This document shows, piece by piece, positions 27,945-36,377 of a stretch of 64,000 nt of DNA. The DNA comes from Bacteroides intestinalis (GTDB lineage Bacteria; Bacteroidota; Bacteroidia; Bacteroidales; Bacteroidaceae), in the NCBI RefSeq assembly GCF_902364365.1, contig NZ_CABJDN010000006.1, positions 186,001 through 250,000 on the forward strand, written 5' to 3'. Under the pieces are notes generated by a model. It was not told the DNA's origin. It searched no databases and worked only from the letters and a program-made list of their open reading frames with translations. The first letter of the stretch is position 1; every line of letters begins with the position of its first letter. The position numbers were made by a program, and so were the translations under genes.

Positions 27945-29363
27945 TTAAAATCTGAAATCTCTTTTCCCTTCCTCTATCTCATGCAGGTTTTGCAAAGCTA
28001 TTTCCCGGATTTTCGGATTCGGGATGCGCTCCATCTCTTCATGAATGAGGCGGATACCTTTCTCCCGGGTTTCGGGTGAAGCATAATCTTCCAGATATTC
28101 TTTCAGAGTCATCAAAGCATTGGGCTGACAGCAATTTGCTATCTGTCCCCGCTTGACAAGAGACATGAAACGGTCACCCGTCCGCCCTTCACGATAACAA
28201 GCCGTACAGAAACTGGGGATATGTCCCAGATCGAGCAACCAGTTTACAACTTCATCCAGTGTGCGGCGGTCGCTGATATCGAATTGGGCCGAGTTCTCTT
28301 CTTTCGTCTCCGGTACGGCATATCCGCCTACGCTGGTACGTGAGCCGCCACTGATTTGTGAAATACCTAATTCCAATACCTTGCGTCGTACAGCTTCCGA
28401 TTCACGGGTGGAAATGATCATTCCGGTGTAAGGCACTGCAATGCGGATTACCGCAACGAGGCGGCAGAACATTTCATCAGAAATGGCATTGGGGAAATCT
28501 TTTGTTTCAATATCATCCGCCGGACAGATACGGGGTACACTGATTGTATGCGGTCCGACACCGAATGCCGCTTCCAGATGTTCGGCATGCATCAATAATC
28601 CTACGAAATCGTATCGATAGGTATTCAGTCCGAACAATACACCTATACCTACATCGTCGATACCACCTTCCATGGCGCGGTCCATAGCTTCGGTATGATA
28701 GGAATATTTGCTTTTAGGACCTGTGGGATGCAAGGTCTCATAATTCTCCTTGTGATAGGTTTCCTGAAAAAGAATGTAAGTACCGATACCTGCATCTCTC
28801 AGCCGGCGATAATTCTCTACCGTTGTAGCGGCAATATTCACGTTTACCCGCCGGATAGCACCATTCTTATGATGAATACCATAGATGGTCTGAATAGATT
28901 CCAGAATATAATCGATGGGATTACGTAGCGGGTCTTCGCCGGCTTCCAGTGCCAGACGTTTGTGTCCCATATCCTGCAAGGCTATCACTTCCCGGCGTAT
29001 TTCTTCCTGTGATAATTTCTTGCGGGCGATAGTGCGGTTCTTTGCATGATAGGGGCAGTAAACGCATCCGTTCACACAATAATTGGAAAGGTATAACGGG
29101 GCGAACATTACGATGCGGTTGCCATATAGTTTTTGCTTAATTTCTCGTGCCAGATGGAAGATACGTTCCGTCAGGTCGGGCTGGTCGCATTCTAACAGTA
29201 GAGCGGCTTCACGATGGGACAAACCTTTGCATGAGGCTGCCTTTTCGAGCAGACTCTCAATGAGGGCACGGTTGTCTTTATTGGTGCGGGCATAGTCCAG
29301 CGTGTCCAGTATCTCCTGGTGATCGATGAACTCTTCTGCCTGCTTTGAACTTACATTATACAC
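27945..29363 (-). CDS. hydG: [FeFe] hydrogenase H-cluster radical SAM maturase HydG
   Basis: A 472-residue tyrosine lyase that makes the CO and CN ligands of the H-cluster. The radical SAM motif is CVNGCVYC near residues 96-103. The C-terminal auxiliary cluster motif is FCTACYREGRTGDRFM followed by CC near residue 413. Both are diagnostic and separate it from the thiamine enzyme ThiH. It sits 28 bp before hydF and 32 bp after hydE in one maturation operon. Confidence 0.96.
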   Translation of the reverse strand: MYNVSSKQAEEFIDHQEILDTLDYARTNKDNRALIESLLEKAASCKGLSHREAALLLECDQPDLTERIFHLAREIKQKLYGNRIVMFAPLYLSNYCVNGCVYCPYHAKNRTIARKKLSQEEIRREVIALQDMGHKRLALEAGEDPLRNPIDYILESIQTIYGIHHKNGAIRRVNVNIAATTVENYRRLRDAGIGTYILFQETYHKENYETLHPTGPKSKYSYHTEAMDRAMEGGIDDVGIGVLFGLNTYRYDFVGLLMHAEHLEAAFGVGPHTISVPRICPADDIETKDFPNAISDEMFCRLVAVIRIAVPYTGMIISTRESEAVRRKVLELGISQISGGSRTSVGGYAVPETKEENSAQFDISDRRTLDEVVNWLLDLGHIPSFCTACYREGRTGDRFMSLVKRGQIANCCQPNALMTLKEYLEDYASPETREKGIRLIHEEMERIPNPKIREIALQNLHEIEEGKRDFRF

Positions 29364-29395
29364 GTTTTTAGTGATTAGGGGTGAGTGATTAGTGA

Positions 29396-30427
29396 TTAGT
29401 AGTCTCCTCTTTCTTTCGATATCCGGTATCCGATAACCGTCAGTTTTTCTTCTAATTGTTGTAAGCCTTCTGCAGCTTCGGCTCCCAAAGAGGCTTTGTT
29501 ATCATAAAGTGAGTATTTGTTCCGTTGTTCCGGGGGAGAAAGGTTTGGCATTACTACGTTGGCTCCTGCCAGTATTCCGCGTTCTCGTCCATCCGGTGCG
29601 AGCGTTGCTAATGCTGTGGTAGAGGGTAATAACACCTTCGGATGCATTAACCGGAAGATGGAAAGAAGTTTCAGAGTCATCTCCATGCTTCCCGGCAGGC
29701 ATGCTGCAAACGGGGTATCGTGGTGCGGAATAAAAGGACCGATTCCTATCATTTCAGGATGAAATTGCTCTATAAAAAGGAGGTCTTCCACCAGATGATC
29801 GGTGTTTTGTCCCGGACTGCCTACCATAATACCTGTTCCTGTCTGATATCCTATTTCTTTCAGCCATGCCAAACATTGCAGGCGTTGTCTGATAGACATC
29901 TTGTCGGGGTGCAGATGATGGTAATGCTCCTCATTATGCGTTTCGTGGCGGAGCAAATATCGATTGGCACCTGCCCGGAAAAAATGCTCGTAAGTCTCAC
30001 GGGACTTTTCGCCTAATGATAGTGTGATGGCGCAATCCGGAAACTCACGACGTATAGCCGTAACAGTTTCAAGGATAAAACCATCTTTTACGGAGGATGT
30101 TTCACCACCTTGCAAGACGAAAGTCCGGAAACCGAGGGTATATCCTTCACGACAACATTCCAGAATATCCTCCCGTGTCAACTCATAACGGAGAACAGAT
30201 TGATTTCCTTTCCGTATACCGCAATAATAGCAATTGTTACGGCAGTGGTTGGTAATCTCAATCAGCCCACGAATAAATACCCGATTGCCAAACTGTTCAA
30301 GTGACACCTCCCGTGCCTGCTCCTGCAGATACTTTAAAGTATCAGCGTCTTGGCAAAGGAGTAGTGCTTTATATTCTTCAGCACTTAGGCTTCGTTCACT
30401 ATGCAATCGGTCAATCAGATTCTTCAT
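29396..30427 (-). CDS. hydE: [FeFe] hydrogenase H-cluster radical SAM maturase HydE
   Basis: A 343-residue radical SAM enzyme of the BioB/HydE group. CRNNCYYCGIRKGN near residues 62-75 binds the SAM cluster, and LRHETHNEEHYHHLHP and GIMVGSPGQ are typical HydE segments. It helps build the azadithiolate part of the H-cluster. It is the first of hydE-hydG-hydF. A 142-bp inverted-repeat element lies directly upstream, between it and the second hydrogenase. Confidence 0.94.
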   Translation of the reverse strand: MKNLIDRLHSERSLSAEEYKALLLCQDADTLKYLQEQAREVSLEQFGNRVFIRGLIEITNHCRNNCYYCGIRKGNQSVLRYELTREDILECCREGYTLGFRTFVLQGGETSSVKDGFILETVTAIRREFPDCAITLSLGEKSRETYEHFFRAGANRYLLRHETHNEEHYHHLHPDKMSIRQRLQCLAWLKEIGYQTGTGIMVGSPGQNTDHLVEDLLFIEQFHPEMIGIGPFIPHHDTPFAACLPGSMEMTLKLLSIFRLMHPKVLLPSTTALATLAPDGRERGILAGANVVMPNLSPPEQRNKYSLYDNKASLGAEAAEGLQQLEEKLTVIGYRISKERGDY

Positions 30428-30445
30428 GTTATTTTATTAATGGAT

Positions 30446-30587
30446 ACGCGGACGACACGAACTAAACGGACGAGCGCGGATTTTTATTTTTCGTCCGCAG
30501 ATGACGCACGATAACGAGGATTTAGTTATCAATAAGCGTAGCCTTTTAAATCCGTGTTCGTCCGTTTAGTCCGCGTTGTCCGCGTAC
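30446..30587. repeat. Inverted-repeat element with GCGGAC arms
   Basis: Arms of 39 nt at 30446-30484 and 30549-30587 are imperfect reverse complements (TACGCGGAC at the outer ends, GGATTT/AAATCC at the inner ends) around 64 nt. A shortened copy of one arm lies at 46772-46803. This looks like a dispersed REP/MITE-like intergenic repeat. It fills the gap between hydE and the second hydrogenase. Confidence 0.75.
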
Positions 30588-30600
30588 CTATTCATCAATT

Positions 30601-32061
30601 TCAATACGTCTTTTCCTGTTTAGCTAATTCTTGTACAAATTGACGTTTACCTGCGGCAATCTCATTGTGCGTACAAGGTCCGGTGATACAGCCACCTTCA
30701 CATGCCATCACTTCTATAAATTGCCCCGGTGCTTTGCCCGATTTGGCATACGCCCGCAATGAACCGATGGTTTTCTTATCCAGATTAGCTACTTGGATGG
30801 CATTGATTTTGTCAGCTTCTTCTTTCAGATAGGCTTTTACTGCTCCCATTACGCCACCAGCCTGGGCAAATCCATGTGCCTCGCGCACGGATGCAAACGA
30901 CATGGTATAAGGTTGCGATTGTTCCAACTGAATATCCAGTCCGTCCAATACTGATGCCACTTCTTCGAAAGTCATAACAAAATCCACAGCTTCATCACGC
31001 TGGGCCTCTTTACGTTTGGCTACACACGGACCGATGAAAACTACTTTAGCATCCGGATGTTTCTCCTTGGCGATGCGTGCTGCGTAATACATCGGTGAAC
31101 CTGTGCCTGAAACATAAGGTTTCATGCCCGGAATATGTTTGTTTACGAGTTCGATGTAGGAAGGGCAACAGGAAGTGGTCATAAACTTCTGTCCTTCTTC
31201 CAACTTCTCTATCAATTCATGTGCTTCGTTGCTGACCGTATCCATAGCTCCCTGAGCCACTTCGATGACATCAGTGAATCCCACAGCTTTGAGGGCGCCG
31301 TATACCTGCTCAATGGTAGTCTTGAATTGTCCCAAAATAGACGGTGCTACAATGGCCACTATTTTTTCTCCTTTGCGTATCTTGTGCAGGATATCGAATA
31401 CCTGTGACACTTCGAAAATTGCTCCGAACGGACAAGCGTTGAGACACTTGCCGCAATAGATACATTTGCTTTCGTCGATGTGTTCGATACCTTTCTTATC
31501 CTTGCTGATAGCTTTCACCGGACAAGCCTCTTCGCAAGGTACGGGGATATAAACAATAGCATGATAAGGGCAGCTTTTGTGGCAAATTCCACAACTGATA
31601 CATTCATCATGATCTATCCATGCCTGTCCGCTTTCTTTTACATGGACAGCTTTTTTCGGACAGTTGGTCTGGCAGCTACGGGCAGTACATCCGCGGCAAA
31701 GGTTGGTGATTTCGTAATTGATTTGTACACAGGCGGAACATGCTTCATCAATCACACACATGATGTTATCTTTCGGCGTTCCGTTTTCTGCACGGTCCAG
31801 TGCATGTGCTGCATACTCTGATAATGGGGTTAATTCATCTTTTTCATCTTCCATATCCAGTCCCAGTAACGGCAGTGATTTGTATTTCCATACGGCGCGT
31901 TCTTTATGTACGCAACAGCGTCCTGCATGCTTTGACCTTCTTGGACTCAATTCAATGGGAAGACGGTCTATTTTCTCTACAAGTTCGTTATCCCTCCACA
32001 GTTTTACCAGCTCTGTCAGCAATCTGTGACGGACGATCATAATATTGTTGGTAAATGCCAT
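30601..32061 (-). CDS. Monomeric group-B-like [FeFe] hydrogenase
   Basis: A 486-residue enzyme unlike the trimeric one. A unique Cys-containing N-terminal region (CC at 49-50, CSACVQ, CRGCTARSCQTNCPKKA) leads to ferredoxin clusters (CISCGICHKSC and CIYCGKCLNAC). The H-cluster domain has TTSCCPSY (C298, C299), GPCVAKRKE (C346), GGVMGAV and CEGGCITGPC (C454, C458). These variations, especially CEGGC with the extra GPC, fit the group B family common in Bacteroidetes, which is thought to produce H2 from reduced ferredoxin. I start at ATG 32061. A TATCTTTG box (32101-32108, minus) gives a short leader. Confidence 0.88.
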   Translation of the reverse strand: MAFTNNIMIVRHRLLTELVKLWRDNELVEKIDRLPIELSPRRSKHAGRCCVHKERAVWKYKSLPLLGLDMEDEKDELTPLSEYAAHALDRAENGTPKDNIMCVIDEACSACVQINYEITNLCRGCTARSCQTNCPKKAVHVKESGQAWIDHDECISCGICHKSCPYHAIVYIPVPCEEACPVKAISKDKKGIEHIDESKCIYCGKCLNACPFGAIFEVSQVFDILHKIRKGEKIVAIVAPSILGQFKTTIEQVYGALKAVGFTDVIEVAQGAMDTVSNEAHELIEKLEEGQKFMTTSCCPSYIELVNKHIPGMKPYVSGTGSPMYYAARIAKEKHPDAKVVFIGPCVAKRKEAQRDEAVDFVMTFEEVASVLDGLDIQLEQSQPYTMSFASVREAHGFAQAGGVMGAVKAYLKEEADKINAIQVANLDKKTIGSLRAYAKSGKAPGQFIEVMACEGGCITGPCTHNEIAAGKRQFVQELAKQEKTY

Positions 32062-32100
32062 AATATTTATTATCGGATTAGTTAGTCGGTGATTACGGTG

Positions 32101-32161
32101 CAAAGATAATGAAAAGTTATAGTTTCTATGAACCTTTCTACCCTCAATATGCTTATCTTTG
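32101..32161. promoter_or_regulatory. Divergent promoter pair
   Basis: CAAAGATA at 32101-32108 is a perfect minus-strand -7 box for the hydrogenase, and TATCTTTG at 32154-32161 is a perfect plus-strand -7 box for the alcohol dehydrogenase. Neither has an obvious -33 TTTG, which hints at activator dependence. Confidence 0.6.
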
Positions 32162-32187
32162 TATCAGAATAAAAAACGAAATTGATG

Positions 32188-33372
32188 ATGAAAGACTTTA
32201 TTTACTATGCACCCACACAGGTTGTGTTTGGAGCATTATCGGAAGAAAAAACAGGGAAATTGGTGAATCAATATGGCGGCACTAAAGTTCTGGTACATTA
32301 TGGCGGACAGAGTGCAGAGCGTTCCGGTTTGCTGGATAAAATATGCCGGGCATTGGAGGCAGAAGGCATTGCTTACGTAAAACTGGGCGGGGTGGTTCCT
32401 AATCCACGTTTGTCGAAAGTGCACGAGGGTATTGAACTGTGCCGGAAAGAAAAGGTTGATTTCATTCTTGCTGTAGGTGGCGGTAGTGTGATCGACTCTG
32501 CGAAGGCGATTGCTTTCGGTGTACCTTATGAGGGTGAAGTATGGGACTTTTATATGGGACGAGTCCATGCGAAAGCTTGTCTGCCGGTTGCTACCGTGCT
32601 GACAATTCCTGCTGCGGGGAGTGAAATGAGTAACAGCACCGTGATAACTAATGAGGACGGTGATTTGAAAAAAGGTTATTCCAATAACCTGTGCCGTTGC
32701 AAGTTTGCTGTGATGAATCCGGAACGGACTTATACATTGCCCAGCTATCAGACAGCTTGTGGTGTAACGGATATTATGATGCATACTATGGAACGCTATT
32801 TCTCTCATGATGACGATATGACGGTGACTGATGCCATTGCTGAAAGTATTCTCCGTACGGTAAAAGATAGCGTTTTTGAAGTACTGAAGGAACCGGAGAA
32901 TTATGTACATCGTGCCCAAATTATGTGGGCAGGTAGCTTGGCACACAATGACTTGACGGGATGCGGAACAACCGGTGACTGGGCAACGCACCAGCTTGAA
33001 CATGAACTGAGTGCACTATTCGATGTAGCACATGGTGCAGGTCTGGCAGCTCTTTGGGGAAGCTGGGCACGCTATGTCTACAAGGAGAATGTAACCCGTT
33101 TCGCTCAGTTTGCCGTGAATGTGATGGGTGTAACGAATGATTTCAAATCACCCGAACATACCGCTTTGGCAGGTATTGAAGCCATGGAAGATTTCTATCG
33201 CGCAATTGGAATGCCGGTTAGTATTTGCGAGCTGATAGGGCGACAGGCCACTGACGAAGAAATCAAACTTATGGCTGATAAATGCAGTTCCGGTGGTAGT
33301 GCAACAACCGGAAATTTGAAGGTTTTACATCGCGATGATATGGAAAATATCTATCGGATGGCAAATAGATAA
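32188..33372 (+). CDS. Iron-containing alcohol dehydrogenase, YqhD/butanol dehydrogenase-like
   Basis: A 394-residue group III alcohol dehydrogenase. GGGSVIDSAKAIAFG (about 93-107) is the NAD(P)-binding segment. Metal ligands lie in the MMHTMERYFSHDDD and LEHELSALFDVAHGAGLAAL segments. It would reduce aldehydes and recycle reduced nicotinamide. Divergence from the hydrogenase suggests both serve redox disposal. Start could be ATG 32185 or 32188. Confidence 0.9.
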   Translation: MKDFIYYAPTQVVFGALSEEKTGKLVNQYGGTKVLVHYGGQSAERSGLLDKICRALEAEGIAYVKLGGVVPNPRLSKVHEGIELCRKEKVDFILAVGGGSVIDSAKAIAFGVPYEGEVWDFYMGRVHAKACLPVATVLTIPAAGSEMSNSTVITNEDGDLKKGYSNNLCRCKFAVMNPERTYTLPSYQTACGVTDIMMHTMERYFSHDDDMTVTDAIAESILRTVKDSVFEVLKEPENYVHRAQIMWAGSLAHNDLTGCGTTGDWATHQLEHELSALFDVAHGAGLAALWGSWARYVYKENVTRFAQFAVNVMGVTNDFKSPEHTALAGIEAMEDFYRAIGMPVSICELIGRQATDEEIKLMADKCSSGGSATTGNLKVLHRDDMENIYRMANR

Positions 33373-33470
33373 CGGATTTTTTATTGTTTTTCTGACAAAT
33401 TCTTGTTATCTTAGGAGCATATATCAAATTGGGGGGTAGTAAAGAAAGTCCTGACCCACAGGCAAAGAAT

Positions 33471-33989
33471 ATGAGAATACATTTTGAGATTAGAGAAAAA
33501 CTACCTGAAATTATCGAAGAGATCCTGAATTGTGAGAGATGGACAACTTTAGTAAAAGAGGATATTTCAGGCAGAAAGTTGGTTGTCATCCGTGATCCGA
33601 ATTACAATTCGGAGGCGACAGTAGAAATCTATGCCCGCGAGATTATCATCAAGACGGCATGGTCAAACTACACGTATCGCTTGTTTGTTTTGGGCGATAA
33701 TGTTTGGTGTGAGTACAATGGTGCTTATCGTGGACTGCTGGAACAAAATCTATTGCCTACCATTACTCCCAGGGAAGGTTTGTTGGAGTCCGAGGTATTG
33801 GATAGTTCTTTGTACGGGAGTGAAAAGAGGAAACTTAGAGAGTATGCTGAAGACAATTTGAAACTGAAAAAATTCCGACGCGAGAACTTTAATGAAGATC
33901 GTACAGGTGTGGCTCATTTCGACCATCCCAAGAGGGTATATGACGAATTTATTAAAGAAGATTACGTAGTCCCATCTTCCGACAAATAA
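33471..33989 (+). CDS. Hypothetical 172-residue protein
   Basis: I do not recognise this family. Starting at ATG 33471 gives MRIHFEIREKLPEIIEEIL. The protein is hydrophilic, with a beta-rich middle (VVIRDPNYNSEATVEIYAREIIIKT) and a basic, charged C-terminus. No signal peptide, membrane helix or cysteine motif is seen. It is 12 bp before the DUF1848 gene and probably co-transcribed with it. Confidence 0.6.
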   Translation: MRIHFEIREKLPEIIEEILNCERWTTLVKEDISGRKLVVIRDPNYNSEATVEIYAREIIIKTAWSNYTYRLFVLGDNVWCEYNGAYRGLLEQNLLPTITPREGLLESEVLDSSLYGSEKRKLREYAEDNLKLKKFRRENFNEDRTGVAHFDHPKRVYDEFIKEDYVVPSSDK

Positions 33990-34001
33990 CGAGGTAGGAA
34001 G

Positions 34002-34940
34002 ATGATCATCAGTGCCAGTCGCAGGACGGATATACCTGCTTTTTATTCGGAGTGGTTTCTCAACCGGATAAAAGAAAGGTATGTTCTGGTGCCTAATCCG
34101 TATAATCCTAATATGATCAGCAGGGTCAGCCTGGACCCTGCTGTTATTGATTGTGTTGTCTTTTGGACGAAGAATCCTGCACCGATGATTGATAAACTGG
34201 ACAGATTGCAGAACTATAAATACTATTTCCAGTTTACACTGAATCCGTACGGAACGGAACTTGAAAGTAAACTGCCGCCACTTCAAAAGCGTATAGATAC
34301 ATTCAAACGCCTTTCTGATAAAATAGGAAGGGAGAAAGTGCTGTGGCGATATGATCCTATTCTTACGAACGAACAATACACAGTTACTTTTCATCAGGAC
34401 AAATTTGCTGAAATGGCATTTGCTTTGCATGATTATACTGAAAAGTGCATGTTGGGTTTTATTGATCATTATCCACATGTGCGTGCCTCTCTCCGTGAAT
34501 TTCATATCGAGCCGTTGATAAAGGAAGATATTGATTCAATGGCCATTTCATTTAAGAAGACTGCGGATGAATGTTCGATGGAGTTAGATACTTGTACAAC
34601 GAAGGTCGACTTATCTCATTGGGGTATTTCGAGTGGAGTATGTGTTGACAATAGGTTGATTGAACGAATTATCGGATATCCTATTGCTGCCCGTAAAGAT
34701 AAGAATCAGCGGGAAATTTGCCGTTGTGTGGAAAGTATTGACATCGGCACTTATGAAAGCTGCCTCAATGGCTGTATTTATTGTTATGCCATTAAAGGTA
34801 ATTATAATACGGCGAAATTTAACCGGAGTAAACACGATAAGGATTCTCCGATGCTAATCGGGGAAGTGGATAAGGATGCAGTTATTAAAGAACGGGAAAT
34901 GAAGAGTCTGCGTACCGATCAGCTTTCTATGTTTTATTAA
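34002..34940 (+). CDS. DUF1848 family protein with C-terminal CxxxCxxC
   Basis: A 312-residue DUF1848 protein. The start MIISASRRTDIPAFYSEWF and the segments VFWTKNPAPM and WRYDPI are family hallmarks. CLNGCIYCYA near residue 253, preceded by CRCVESIDIG, matches the spacing of a radical SAM cluster motif but lies at the C-terminus instead of the N-terminus. A circularly permuted or related Fe-S enzyme is plausible. Substrate unknown. Confidence 0.82.
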   Translation: MIISASRRTDIPAFYSEWFLNRIKERYVLVPNPYNPNMISRVSLDPAVIDCVVFWTKNPAPMIDKLDRLQNYKYYFQFTLNPYGTELESKLPPLQKRIDTFKRLSDKIGREKVLWRYDPILTNEQYTVTFHQDKFAEMAFALHDYTEKCMLGFIDHYPHVRASLREFHIEPLIKEDIDSMAISFKKTADECSMELDTCTTKVDLSHWGISSGVCVDNRLIERIIGYPIAARKDKNQREICRCVESIDIGTYESCLNGCIYCYAIKGNYNTAKFNRSKHDKDSPMLIGEVDKDAVIKEREMKSLRTDQLSMFY

Positions 34941-35028
34941 AAAATCATTCTGACCGGAAACAATTACTGCTTGGATTGTTGTACCTGATAATTAACTTAT
35001 AATTTAGTATATCCTTAAAATAAAAGGT

Positions 35029-35907
35029 ATGGAGAAAGAGACTGAACAAGAATTAATAAAAAGAATGATTGGTTTTCAGAAGGAGGAAATAACATCGAGT
35101 ATTATATACCAGAAGTTAGCGACAAAGGAAAAGGATCCTCATAACCGGGAGATATTGCAACGTATTGCGGAGGATGAAAGTAGGCACTATGCCACATTGC
35201 GAGGCTATACTCATCAAGATGTCAGTCCTAATCGTTTTGAAATTTTCTTTTATGTATGGTTAGTGCGTCTGCTGGGTGTCACGTTTGCCGTTCGTCGTCT
35301 GGAACTGGGAGAGAAAGAAACGAGTGGGGTGTATTCCCAATACCCGAGTATGGAACACTTTGCCGAGATGGCGCGGGATGAGCAGCACCATGAAGAAAAG
35401 CTTATTGAAATGATAGATGAGGAGCGCTTGCAATATATGGGTTCGGTAGTCTTAGGACTGAATGATGCCTTGGTGGAGTTTACCGGAGCATTGGCAGGTT
35501 TCACACTGGCACTGAATGATACGAAACTGATTGCGCTGACCGGCAGCATTACAGGGATTGCAGCGGCACTTTCTATGGCTTCTTCCGAATACCTTTCCAC
35601 TAAATCAGAAAAGACTCATAATAAGCGTCCGGTTAAGGCGGCTATTTATACGGGGATAGCTTATATCATAACCGTAGTGGCTTTGGTAGGTCCGTTTATC
35701 TTATTGTCAAGTCCTGTTCTGGCTTTATGCATCATGCTGGTGATGGCGTTGCTGATTATAGCCTTTTTCAACTATTATTATGCCATTGCCCGTAATGAAA
35801 GCTTTAAACGCCGTTTCACGGAGATGGCGGTGTTGAGCTTCTCCGTGGCCGGAATCAGTTTTCTGATAGGTTATTTGCTGAAGACAGTGACAGGAGTAGG
35901 GGGATAG
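35029..35907 (+). CDS. Ferritin-like/VIT1 fusion membrane protein (iron or manganese transport)
   Basis: A 292-residue fusion. Residues 1-135 form a rubrerythrin-like helical domain with EEITSSIIY, EDESRHY and ARDEQHHEEKL, the carboxylate/His residues of a diiron site. Residues about 140-290 form a CCC1/VIT1 membrane domain with VVLGLNDALVEFTGALAGF and several helices. Related MbfA-type proteins export iron and help peroxide resistance. Direction of transport here is inferred. Confidence 0.85.
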   Translation: MEKETEQELIKRMIGFQKEEITSSIIYQKLATKEKDPHNREILQRIAEDESRHYATLRGYTHQDVSPNRFEIFFYVWLVRLLGVTFAVRRLELGEKETSGVYSQYPSMEHFAEMARDEQHHEEKLIEMIDEERLQYMGSVVLGLNDALVEFTGALAGFTLALNDTKLIALTGSITGIAAALSMASSEYLSTKSEKTHNKRPVKAAIYTGIAYIITVVALVGPFILLSSPVLALCIMLVMALLIIAFFNYYYAIARNESFKRRFTEMAVLSFSVAGISFLIGYLLKTVTGVGG

Positions 35908-36098
35908 GGATATCCGAATACCAGACTCCCCTTAGATATCCTCAGTGTACAACTGACTGCCCGAACGAAATTTACTTTTCATGAAACGTACCAGTGATGC
36001 CGGATGACGGATACTCCTGAAGCCGATGAGGTCTACACCTATGAATGGGCTATGAATAGTGTTGCGGTAAGCAGACTATTGATAGGAGAATGATCTGA

Positions 36099-36131
36099 AA
36101 AAGCCCTGAAGTGCGAAACTTCAGGGCTTTT
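36099..36131. terminator. Strong bidirectional terminator
   Basis: A perfect 14-bp stem (AAAAGCCCTGAAGT with ACTTCAGGGCTTTT) has a 5-nt loop, with A and T runs on both sides. It lies past the small minus-strand gene at 36165. The stretch from 35908 to 36098 shows no gene. Confidence 0.85.
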
Positions 36132-36164
36132 GTATTATTGTCAATCGATGAAAAATCAACTGAA

Positions 36165-36365
36165 TTATATCTTGGAACTGTGCAGTTTTTTATAAAGTTC
36201 TACACGTTCGGCTATTTCAGCTTGAGATAGATTGGCCGGAAGCTCAATTGTTGTTCGTGGAGTAATTGCTACAAGAATAACTTCTCCAACTTTTTTCTTA
36301 TGCTCTTTAAGAGCGTTTTCTGCTAACTGATTGGTCTCTGGTCGGACAATACTCTTTTTCATCAT
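36165..36365 (-). CDS. Hypothetical 66-residue protein
   Basis: A small basic protein (MMKKSIVRPETNQLAENALKE at its start) with a central VGEVILVAITPRTTIELP beta segment and a helical end NLSQAEIAERVELYKKLHSS. I do not recognise a family. It follows the nitronate monooxygenase gene by 12 bp and ends before a strong terminator, so it is likely expressed with it. Confidence 0.6.
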   Translation of the reverse strand: MMKKSIVRPETNQLAENALKEHKKKVGEVILVAITPRTTIELPANLSQAEIAERVELYKKLHSSKI

Positions 36366-36377
36366 ATCGAATTGTTT

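Noticed and set aside
35908..36098. Possible decayed gene after the VIT-like gene
   Set aside because: All frames are interrupted and no residual motif can be recognised.
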